Shown here in pieces: positions 50,250 to 57,659 of a stretch of DNA of 64,000 nt. Position 1 is the first letter of the stretch. Each line of letters begins with the position of its first letter. This DNA is from Shinella sumterensis (GTDB lineage Bacteria; Pseudomonadota; Alphaproteobacteria; Rhizobiales; Rhizobiaceae). The stretch covers positions 248,001 through 312,000 of the forward strand of contig NZ_MYFN02000004.1 in NCBI RefSeq assembly GCF_004514425.2. Reading direction: 5' to 3'. The notes under the pieces are model-generated. The model was not told the origin of the DNA and did no database searches. It worked only from the letters and a program-made list of their open reading frames with translations. The translations under genes were made by a program, and so were the position numbers.

Positions 50250-51285
50250 TGAATTGAGCCAGACTGCTGAGGATGCGACGGCGGGCCTGTACCGATTGAA
50301 CGGTCAGTTCCTCCTGAAGCTGGCTCTTAGCCAGGATTTCCGGGGCCGCATAGATTTCGGGATTGGATTGCATGTCTTCCGGCAGCAGCGCCATCGCCGC
50401 CTTGTTTGCCGTGGGCATGTTGAGCTTTATGGCATTGCGCGCACTGTTTTGCGCGTTGCCGATGTAATCGACCAGTTTCAGCGCCAGCGCCTTTTCCTTC
50501 GAACGCTCGCTGACCGAGATGCAGTCGAGCCAGGACAGCGTGCCTTCCTCCGGCACGGCATAGCGCCACAGATGCGGTTTGCCCACCTTGCCGTTGAGGG
50601 TGAACTGGTCGCCGCTATAGCCGAGCGCCATCCAGATGTTCGGGCCCTTGTCCGGGCTCTGCACCGAGGTGATGGCGTAGTCGTAGGTCAGCACATAGGG
50701 GGCCTGCTCCTTCATCATGTCGTAGGCGGCCTTGAGCGTCTCGTTGTCGTTGGCGTTCACCGATTTCCCGAGCAGCACGAGCGGCGCGACGAAGGCTTCG
50801 GCATGATCGTCGTACATCGCGATATGGCCGCGCAGGCTTTCCGCGGGCTTCATGATGTCGGCCCAGGAGGTCGGCGGCGTCGTGATCTTGTCGGATCGGT
50901 AGAGGATGCCCATCGTCCCCCACAGATAGGGAACGCCGTAGCCGCCGCAGCGCTTGGTCCAGCTCTCCTCGTAGTCCTTCAGCGCCGGCACGTTGCCGGT
51001 GTCGAGTGCCGTCAGGATGCCGCGCTTGCCGTAGAGCTTCGCGCCGTTCTCGTTGGTCACCACCACGTCGATATTGCTGTTGGGGTCGGCAAGGATCTCG
51101 TCGCGCACGTCGCCGCTGTCATACAGCGTCTGGCGAACCTCGGCGCCGGTTTCGGCGGTGAAGTCGGCGAGTATCTGTTCGTCGATATAGGCTTCCCAGA
51201 TCAGCAGGCTGAGCGTCGTCGCATGTGCAGGCCCTGCAACGGCGAGGGCCGCTATTGAGACTGTTGCGAAAAATGCGCTGCGCAT
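50236..51285 (-). CDS. Periplasmic polyamine-binding protein (PotD/NspS-like)
   Basis: 349 residues. Signal peptide at 1-22 (RSAFFATVSIAALAVAGPAH), then the mature start TLSLLIWEAYIDEQILADFT, as in PotD/PotF proteins, with GVPYLWGTMGILYRSDKIT later. It should bind spermidine-type ligands in the periplasm. No ABC permease or ATPase is near; instead the gene runs into the GGDEF/EAL gene. That makes a sensory role (NspS-like) more likely than transport. ATG 51285 is chosen from the signal peptide; the longer frame to 51621 lies in the tex leader. Confidence 0.85.
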   Translation of the reverse strand: MRSAFFATVSIAALAVAGPAHATTLSLLIWEAYIDEQILADFTAETGAEVRQTLYDSGDVRDEILADPNSNIDVVVTNENGAKLYGKRGILTALDTGNVPALKDYEESWTKRCGGYGVPYLWGTMGILYRSDKITTPPTSWADIMKPAESLRGHIAMYDDHAEAFVAPLVLLGKSVNANDNETLKAAYDMMKEQAPYVLTYDYAITSVQSPDKGPNIWMALGYSGDQFTLNGKVGKPHLWRYAVPEEGTLSWLDCISVSERSKEKALALKLVDYIGNAQNSARNAIKLNMPTANKAAMALLPEDMQSNPEIYAAPEILAKSQLQEELTVQSVQARRRILSSLAQFSDAR

Positions 51286-51505
51286 GACGATGGCCCTGTT
51301 GCCGTTCCACAGCGCACGATACCGGCGGAAGGCTTTATGAAGCGTTACAACCCCAAGGTCGGAAAGCGTGGTCGCCTCACTTTTCCGTGCTTGCCGAAGC
51401 GTCGCGATATATTGTGGACGGCCCGCCCGCCGGCCCCCTTGCGGTTGGCCTTGCGCCCTCGGCAAACTATGGTCGCCGCCCGCCGTCATCCCACAGGAGT
51501 TCGTC

Positions 51506-53815
51506 ATGGCCCCGACCCCGCTCAAGATCGCGAACCTGATCGCCACGGAGATCAAGGCGACGGCCGCGCAGGTGACCGCGGCCGTCGAACTGATCGACGA
51601 GGGCGCGACGGTTCCCTTCATTGCCCGTTACCGCAAGGAAGTAACCGGCGGGCTCGATGATACCCAGCTGCGCACGCTCGCCGAACGGCTCGCCTACCTG
51701 CGCGAACTGGAAGCCCGCCGCGCCTCCATCCTCGATTCCATCGCAGGGCAGGGCAAGCTGACAGACGAGCTGTCCGCCCGCATCGCCGCCGTCACCACCA
51801 AGGCCGAGCTTGAGGATATCTATCTTCCCTACAAGCCGAAGCGCCGCACCAAGGCGGAAATCGCCCGCGAACGCGGCCTTGGCCCGCTCGCCGAGCAGAT
51901 CCTCGCCGACCGCGCGCTGATACCGGCGGAGCTCGCGGCAAAATTCGTCTCCGCCGACGTGCCCGATGTGAAGACGGCGCTGGAAGGCGCGCGCGACATC
52001 GTCGCCGAGCAGCTCACGGAAAATGCCGACCTTCTCAAGCGCCTGCGCAACTATATGAAGGACAACGCCTTCCTGCGCTCCCGCGTGGTCGAGGGCAAGC
52101 AGGAGGCCGGCGCGAAATTCTCCGACTATTTCGACCACACCGAACGCTGGGCGACCGTGCCCGGCCATCGCGCGCTCGCCATGCTGCGCGGCTGGAACGA
52201 GGAGTTCCTGTCGGTCGATATCGTCGTGGACCAGGACAGCACCGAGCCGGTCAAGCCGGTCGAGCGCATCATCGCCTCCTTCTATGCCGTCGGCTCCAGG
52301 CCCGGCGACAAGTGGCTGGCCGACGTCATCGGCTGGACGTGGCGCGTCAAGCTGTCCATGTCGCTGTCGCTCGACCTGATGCGCGAGATGCGCGAGCGTT
52401 CGGAGGAAGAAGCGATCCGCGTCTTCGCCCGCAATCTCAGGGATCTGCTGCTTGCGGCGCCCGCCGGCACGCGCGCCACGATGGGCCTCGATCCGGGCAT
52501 CCGCACCGGCGTCAAGGTCGCCGTGGTCGACAACACCGGCAAGGTGGTCGAGACGACGACGGTCTATCCCTTTCCGCCGAAAAACGATGTGCGCGGTACA
52601 CAGGCCGAACTGGCCGCGCTCATCCGAAAGCACAAGGTGGAGCTGATCTCGATCGGCAACGGCACGGGCAGCCGCGAGACGGAAAAGCTCGTCGCCGACC
52701 TGCTCGCCCAGCTTCCGGCGCCCAAGCCCACCAAGGTCATCGTCTCGGAGGCCGGTGCCTCGGTCTATTCCGCGTCGGAAACGGCCGCCGCGGAGTTCCC
52801 GAACCTCGACGTGTCGCTGCGCGGCGCCGTCTCCATCGCGCGCCGCCTGCAGGACCCGCTCGCCGAACTCGTCAAGATCGAGCCGAAGTCGATCGGCGTC
52901 GGCCAGTACCAGCACGATGTCGACCAGGGCAAGCTGTCCCGCTCGCTCGATGCCGTGGTCGAGGATGCCGTGAACGCCGTCGGTGTCGACCTCAACACGG
53001 CGTCTGCGCCGCTTCTCGCGCGTGTTTCGGGCCTCGGCAAGTCTTCCGCCGAAGCCATCGTGGCGCATCGCGATGCCAACGGCCCCTTCGAAAGCCGCAA
53101 GGAGCTGATGAAGGTCGCGCGTCTTGGTGCCCGCACCTTCGAGCAGTGCGCCGGCTTCCTGCGCATCCCGAACGGCAAGGAGCCGCTCGATGCCTCGTCG
53201 GTCCATCCCGAAGCCTATGGCGTGGCCAAGAAGATCGTCGCCGCCTGCGGCCGCGACCTGCGGGCGCTGATGGGCGACAGCGCGGCTTTGAAGCAGCTCG
53301 ATCCGAAGCTGTTCGTCGATGAGCGCTTCGGCCTGCCCACCGTCAAGGACATCCTCGCCGAGCTGGAAAAGCCCGGCCGCGATCCGCGTCCGGAATTCAA
53401 GACCGCGACCTTCGCCGACGGCATCGACGACATCAAGGACCTCAAGCCCGGCATGCTGCTGGAGGGCACCGTGACGAACGTCGCCGCCTTCGGCGCCTTT
53501 GTCGATATCGGCGTGCACCAGGACGGCCTCGTGCACGTCTCCCAACTCGCCGACCGCTTCGTCAAGGATCCGCACGAGGTGGTGAAGGCCGGCGACGTCG
53601 TGAAGGTGCGGGTGACGGAAGTGGACGTGCCGCGCAAGCGCATCGGCCTCACCATGCGCAAGGACGGGGCGGCCGCTGCGCCGCGCGACAACGCCCCGCG
53701 CAACGACCGCAACACCCAGATGAAGCCGAAGTTCAGCCAGGCCGCGCCCAAGCAGCAGGCCCCGGCGCAGGGGGCCTTCGGCGCCGCACTCGCCGAGGCG
53801 ATGAAGAAGAAATAA
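51506..53815 (+). CDS. tex: Tex-type S1 RNA-binding transcription accessory protein
   Basis: 769 residues. Domains in order: N-terminal helical region, YqgF-like nuclease fold ([20 protein letters not shown] near 325), helix-hairpin-helix ([20 protein letters not shown]) and a C-terminal S1 domain ([20 protein letters not shown]). It interacts with transcribing RNA polymerase and nucleic acids. AGGAG at 51495-51499 supports ATG 51506. Divergent from the polyamine gene. Confidence 0.93.
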   Translation: MAPTPLKIANLIATEIKATAAQVTAAVELIDEGATVPFIARYRKEVTGGLDDTQLRTLAERLAYLRELEARRASILDSIAGQGKLTDELSARIAAVTTKAELEDIYLPYKPKRRTKAEIARERGLGPLAEQILADRALIPAELAAKFVSADVPDVKTALEGARDIVAEQLTENADLLKRLRNYMKDNAFLRSRVVEGKQEAGAKFSDYFDHTERWATVPGHRALAMLRGWNEEFLSVDIVVDQDSTEPVKPVERIIASFYAVGSRPGDKWLADVIGWTWRVKLSMSLSLDLMREMRERSEEEAIRVFARNLRDLLLAAPAGTRATMGLDPGIRTGVKVAVVDNTGKVVETTTVYPFPPKNDVRGTQAELAALIRKHKVELISIGNGTGSRETEKLVADLLAQLPAPKPTKVIVSEAGASVYSASETAAAEFPNLDVSLRGAVSIARRLQDPLAELVKIEPKSIGVGQYQHDVDQGKLSRSLDAVVEDAVNAVGVDLNTASAPLLARVSGLGKSSAEAIVAHRDANGPFESRKELMKVARLGARTFEQCAGFLRIPNGKEPLDASSVHPEAYGVAKKIVAACGRDLRALMGDSAALKQLDPKLFVDERFGLPTVKDILAELEKPGRDPRPEFKTATFADGIDDIKDLKPGMLLEGTVTNVAAFGAFVDIGVHQDGLVHVSQLADRFVKDPHEVVKAGDVVKVRVTEVDVPRKRIGLTMRKDGAAAAPRDNAPRNDRNTQMKPKFSQAAPKQQAPAQGAFGAALAEAMKKK

Positions 53816-53953
53816 GCCCTAGCTTTCCTAATGGCTGCCGGCAGAAATCGTCATTTGTTTTGGCCTCGCCCCTTGCGCATAGTCGCGGCATGGGCGGGCT
53901 CAAACGGGCCGGGCGCGCAGCGTTCGGTGCCCGGCAGACAGGACAAATGGACG

Positions 53954-54847
53954 ATGACGATGACGATTTCACGCCGGCAGGCGATGGCCGGCGCTCTCCT
54001 TGCGATTCCCGCTGTTGCGGCAATGACGCGCTCCGCCGAGGCCGCCGGCGACGGCGCGCTCGGCAAGCGGCTCGCCGAACTGGAGGCCCGCCACAAGGGC
54101 CGCATCGGCGTTGCCATACATAATCTCGCAACGGGCGCCCGGCTCGGCCATCGCGCCGACGAGCGGTTCCTGATGTGCAGCACCTTCAAGGCGCTGCTGG
54201 CGGGGCATATCCTCGCGCGCGTCGACCGCGGGGAGGAAACGCTCGACCGGCGCATCGTCGTCAAGACGTCGGACCTCGTCGACTGGTCGCCGGTGGTGGA
54301 AAAGCATGTCGGCGACGCGGGCATCTCGGTTGCCGCGCTGTGCGAGGCGACGATCACGCTCAGCGACAACGCCGCCGCGAACCTGCTGCTTGCCGTGTCG
54401 GGCGGCCCGGAAGCCGTCACAGCCTTCCTGCGCGGGTTCGGCGACACGGTGACGCGCCTCGACCGCACGGAGCCGACGTTGAACTATCACGACAGCCCGG
54501 CCGACGAGCGCGACACCACGACGCCGGCGGCCATGACAGACACCCTGCACAGGCTCGTTCTCGGCGACGTGCTTTCGCCGCAGGCCAAGGCACAGCTTGC
54601 CGCCTGGCTGGTGATGAACAAGACGGGCGATACGCGGCTGCGCGCCGGCTTCCCGGCGAACTGGATGACCGGCGACAAGACCGGAACGAACGGCGACAAG
54701 GCCGGCAACGCCAACGATGTCGCCATCGCCTGGTCGCCGGATCGCGGCGCGATCGTGGTGACCGCCTTCGTGGAGATGCCCGGCATCTCCGGCGACGACC
54801 GCAACGCCATCATCGCCGAGATCGGCCGCGTCGCGGTCGGGGTCTGA
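53954..54847 (+). CDS. bla: Class A beta-lactamase, Tat-exported
   Basis: 297 residues. Tat-type signal SRRQAMAGALLAIPAVAAM, mature enzyme from about 31. Catalytic motifs: STFK (76-79, nucleophile Ser76), SDN (137-139), Glu173 in RTEPTLN, KTG (242-244). Cys75 precedes the nucleophile as in KPC- or NMC-type enzymes, but the usual partner Cys (next to KTGT) is Asn here. It should hydrolyse penicillins; its spectrum cannot be read. The start is ATG 53954; the ribosome site is weak (AGGA). Confidence 0.9.
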   Translation: MTMTISRRQAMAGALLAIPAVAAMTRSAEAAGDGALGKRLAELEARHKGRIGVAIHNLATGARLGHRADERFLMCSTFKALLAGHILARVDRGEETLDRRIVVKTSDLVDWSPVVEKHVGDAGISVAALCEATITLSDNAAANLLLAVSGGPEAVTAFLRGFGDTVTRLDRTEPTLNYHDSPADERDTTTPAAMTDTLHRLVLGDVLSPQAKAQLAAWLVMNKTGDTRLRAGFPANWMTGDKTGTNGDKAGNANDVAIAWSPDRGAIVVTAFVEMPGISGDDRNAIIAEIGRVAVGV

Positions 54848-54853
54848 TTTTGC

Positions 54854-54879
54854 GAGGCGCCGTCGAAAGGCGGCGCCTC
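54854..54879. terminator. Hairpin between bla and arsR, weak terminator
   Basis: A perfect 9-bp stem (GAGGCGCCG and CGGCGCCTC) with an 8-base loop lies between the convergent bla and arsR genes and overlaps the arsR stop. No T run follows on either strand, so it is a weak two-way terminator at best. Confidence 0.4.
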
Positions 54880-55201
54880 AGCCCTTCAGTTCGTCTTTCA
54901 GCGCCGACAGCACGTTCATGGCATGGCCGGCATACCGGCTGATCCAGCGGTCATGGATGGCCTGGATCGGCAGGGCGTTGAGGTGGTTCCAGCGCTCGCG
55001 GCCCTCTCTGCGCGGAATGACCAGGTCCGCCTCTTCCAGCACCTTCAGGTGCTGCATCACCGTGCAGCGGTCCATGTCCGGAAATTTCTCGCACAGCGCG
55101 CGCGTCGTCAGCGGTGCGGCCTTGATCGCGTCCAGCATCTGCCGCCGCTTGCCGTTGGCAAGCGCCTTGAAAACGGCGTCCTCTATCGATTCGGTTGACA
55201 T
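54878..55201 (-). CDS. ArsR-family winged-helix repressor
   Basis: 107 residues. Winged-helix layout with FKALANGKRRQMLDAIKA (helix 1-2), TTRALCEKFPDMDRCTVMQH as recognition region, then HLKVLEEADLVIPRREGRER wing. No metal-site cysteine pattern (ELCVCDL) is present, so it is not of the metal-sensing type. It is divergent from an SRPBCC gene, the common ArsR/AHSA1 pair, and should repress both genes through the palindrome at 55202-55217. Confidence 0.88.
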   Translation of the reverse strand: MSTESIEDAVFKALANGKRRQMLDAIKAAPLTTRALCEKFPDMDRCTVMQHLKVLEEADLVIPRREGRERWNHLNALPIQAIHDRWISRYAGHAMNVLSALKDELKG

Positions 55202-55217
55202 GTTATATTTTTATAAC
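55202..55217. promoter_or_regulatory. Candidate ArsR operator
   Basis: GTTATA TTTT TATAAC, a perfect 6-bp inverted repeat with a 4-base spacer, sits directly against the arsR start codon and 55 bases upstream of the SRPBCC start. Position and symmetry suit autoregulation by the ArsR-type repressor. Confidence 0.5.
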
Positions 55218-55271
55218 CTATTTTGACCGGGTACAAGACAGGGAGGGCGGGTACGCCCCAAGGAGGACGGC

Positions 55272-55760
55272 ATGACGCTGGAATTTCGCGTGAACGGGCG
55301 GATCGGCAAGCCGGTTGCCGAGGTTTTCGACGCGGTGGTCAATCCGAAAAAGCTGAGCGGCTACTTCACGACGGTCGGCGGCGCGAGCGCGCCGCTGGTC
55401 GAGGGTACGACCGTCACCTGGTGGGGCATGGCGCCCGTCATCGTCGACAAGGTGGAGGAAAACGCCCTCATCGTCTTTCGCTGGGATGCGATGGTCGATG
55501 AGGGGGAGGCGCCCTACAAGACTCGCGTCGAGATGCGCTTCAAGCCGCTCGACGACGGCGGCACCATGGTGACCATCGCCGAGACCGGCTGGCGCGAGAA
55601 CGAGCGCGGCCAGAAGTCGTCCTACATGAATTGCGAAGGCTGGTCGCAGATGCTCGCCTGCATGAAGGCCTATGTCGAGTACGGCATCAATCTGCGCGAA
55701 GGCTACTATCCCAGCGAAATGAAGGGGGTGGTCACCGCAGAGCAGCAGGATTTCACGTAA
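55272..55760 (+). CDS. SRPBCC/AHSA1 domain protein
   Basis: 162 residues of the START-like AHSA1 fold: RVNGRIGKPVAEVFDAVVNP at the start, then KLSGYFTTVGGASAP, and MVTIAETGWRENERG. AGGAGG precedes ATG 55272. Such proteins bind hydrophobic ligands. Paired with the divergent ArsR gene, as in many Proteobacteria; ligand unknown. Confidence 0.85.
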   Translation: MTLEFRVNGRIGKPVAEVFDAVVNPKKLSGYFTTVGGASAPLVEGTTVTWWGMAPVIVDKVEENALIVFRWDAMVDEGEAPYKTRVEMRFKPLDDGGTMVTIAETGWRENERGQKSSYMNCEGWSQMLACMKAYVEYGINLREGYYPSEMKGVVTAEQQDFT

Positions 55761-55836
55761 GGGGCCATAATGCGCGCTGGATCATGAACCCCGCCAGCAT
55801 CGTGCATATGGTGCGCGAGCCCGAGCCTGGTGAGGC

Positions 55837-56547
55837 TCAGATCGCGGCCGGCGGCACCAGGCCGTCGGAGGCGGCCATCGGGCCGGGCTCTTCGACCGGC
55901 GTATGGTGTTGCAGCACCACGACGCGGCTGCCCGTGGGAACACGGCCATAGAGGTCGATGATGTCCTGGTTGAACAGCCGGATGCAGCCGCTGGAGACCG
56001 CCTTGCCGATCGACCACGGCTCGGATGTGCCGTGGATGCGGAAGAGCGTGTCCTTGCCGTCCTTGTAGAGATAGAGCGCGCGGGGCCCGAGCGGATTGGT
56101 GAGGCCCGGCTCCATGCCGCCCGCCCATTTCAGGTTGCGCTCGGGTTCGCGCGCGATCATGTTCTGGGTGGGTGTCCAGCGCGGCCATTCCGCCTTGCGG
56201 CCGATGCGCGCCGCGCCCTCGAATTCCAGCCCCGCCTTGCCGACGCCGATGCCGTAGCGCATCGCCATGCCGTCGCCCTGCACGAGATAGAGGAAGCGCT
56301 CCTGCGTATCGACCACGATTGTGCCGGGCGGCTCCATCGTCTGGTAGGCCACCTGCTGGCGGAAGTATTTCGGGTTGACCTTGCTGATGTCCATCGCCGG
56401 CAGCGGGAAGCGCTCGTCGGGATGCGGCCCGTACATCGCCACATGCATCGGATCCGGCCCCTTCTGCTTAACCTCCATGACCGTCGTGGCGCAGCCGGCG
56501 AGCGTCGAGGCGAGAACGAAGAGGGCGATGGAGCGAAGCAAACGCAT
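55837..56547 (-). CDS. L,D-transpeptidase, lipoprotein
   Basis: 236 residues. Lipoprotein signal RSIALFVLASTLAGC with Cys19 at the lipobox, then a YkuD domain with His172 in IHGTSEPW and the nucleophile Cys188 in VSSGCIRL. It crosslinks peptidoglycan 3-3 or attaches proteins in the periplasm. The longer frame to 57339 is antisense to recO and not real. It faces recO head to head across about 200 bases. Confidence 0.9.
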   Translation of the reverse strand: MRLLRSIALFVLASTLAGCATTVMEVKQKGPDPMHVAMYGPHPDERFPLPAMDISKVNPKYFRQQVAYQTMEPPGTIVVDTQERFLYLVQGDGMAMRYGIGVGKAGLEFEGAARIGRKAEWPRWTPTQNMIAREPERNLKWAGGMEPGLTNPLGPRALYLYKDGKDTLFRIHGTSEPWSIGKAVSSGCIRLFNQDIIDLYGRVPTGSRVVVLQHHTPVEEPGPMAASDGLVPPAAI

Positions 56548-56751
56548 GAAAACGGCACCTGTCATGTCAGTGAAATCAGGCTTTGCAGCCTTCGGGCGGT
56601 CTTTCGGGGGCAAAGCGGGCGAGGGCAGGGCGAGAAGAAAGCGAAACTGTGGCAAGGGCTTGGGTGTGGCCCCAGCGCCACGCGGCGTTCCGCCGCACGC
56701 GGACCACCCGCCCGCCTTGCAGGCGCGGGGCCGAAGGCGTAAGGCTTGGCC

Positions 56752-57516
56752 ATGCAGTGGAGTGATGAGGCCATCGTTCTGGGCGTTCGGCGCCATGGCG
56801 AAACGTCCGTTATCGTCGAGGTCATGACGCGTGGCCGCGGCCGGCATCTCGGCATGGTGCGCGGCGGCCGCTCGCGGACCATGCAGCCGGTGCTCCAGCC
56901 GGGAAATTCCGTCGATGTCACCTGGCGCGCGCGGCTCGATGAGCATCTCGGCGAATTCCGCATCGAGCCGGTGGAACTGCGCGCGGCCCGGCTGATGGAA
57001 ACGGCGACCGCCGTCTACGGCGTGCAGGCCATGGCCGCACTCCTGCGCTTCCTGCCGGAGCGCGATCCGCATCCCCATCTCTACGAGGCGCTGACCGTCA
57101 TCCTCGATCACCTGCACGAGCCCTCTGCCGCGGGCGAGCTTCTTATCCGCTTCGAGCTCGCCGTCCTCAACGATCTCGGCTTCGGCCTCGATCTCCTGGA
57201 ATGCGCCGCCACCGGCTCGCGCGAGGACCTCTGCTACGTCTCGCCGAAATCGGGCCGCGCGGTATCGCGTGCCGCCGGCGGGCCCTGGGCGGACAGGATG
57301 CTGGCGCTGCCGGCGTTCCTGGGTGATGAAAGCCGCCACGCCGCCGATGCCGCGGCCCTTTCCGATGGCTTCCGGCTCACGGCCTTTTTCCTCAACCGCT
57401 ACGTCTGCGAGCCCCGCGGCCTGACCCTCGCCAACGCCCGCGACGGCTTCGTGCAGGCTGCGCTGAAGGCGCTGGGGACGGCGGAAGAGATGCGTGCCGG
57501 GGAAGCCGGCGCGTGA
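56752..57516 (+). CDS. recO: DNA repair protein RecO
   Basis: 254 residues. OB-fold start [19 protein letters not shown], then [20 protein letters not shown] and the [20 protein letters not shown] segment typical of RecO. It loads RecA through RecR at gaps. Normally directly after era in alphaproteobacteria; here separated by a block of seven other genes. ATG 56752 fits better than TTG 56746. Confidence 0.93.
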   Translation: MQWSDEAIVLGVRRHGETSVIVEVMTRGRGRHLGMVRGGRSRTMQPVLQPGNSVDVTWRARLDEHLGEFRIEPVELRAARLMETATAVYGVQAMAALLRFLPERDPHPHLYEALTVILDHLHEPSAAGELLIRFELAVLNDLGFGLDLLECAATGSREDLCYVSPKSGRAVSRAAGGPWADRMLALPAFLGDESRHAADAAALSDGFRLTAFFLNRYVCEPRGLTLANARDGFVQAALKALGTAEEMRAGEAGA

Positions 57517-57659
57517 CCGTTGTGCGTGGCGCTGGTCGCCCCTGCCGAAATCTCGATCCCAATCCTGTGAAGAGATCGCGCGCCTGAAACGTAACCCTGT
57601 TTGGCGTTTGAAGAAAAACGGGTAGTCTGCCGCCCGAACCTGGCCGTCCTGGAGTTGTA

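Noticed and set aside
50218-51258. Forward frame opposite the polyamine-binding gene
   Set aside because: Shadow of the reverse gene; no ribosome site and Arg/His/Gly-rich composition.
56548-57339. Upstream extension of the L,D-transpeptidase frame
   Set aside because: It runs antisense through recO; the lipoprotein signal peptide fixes the start at 56547.
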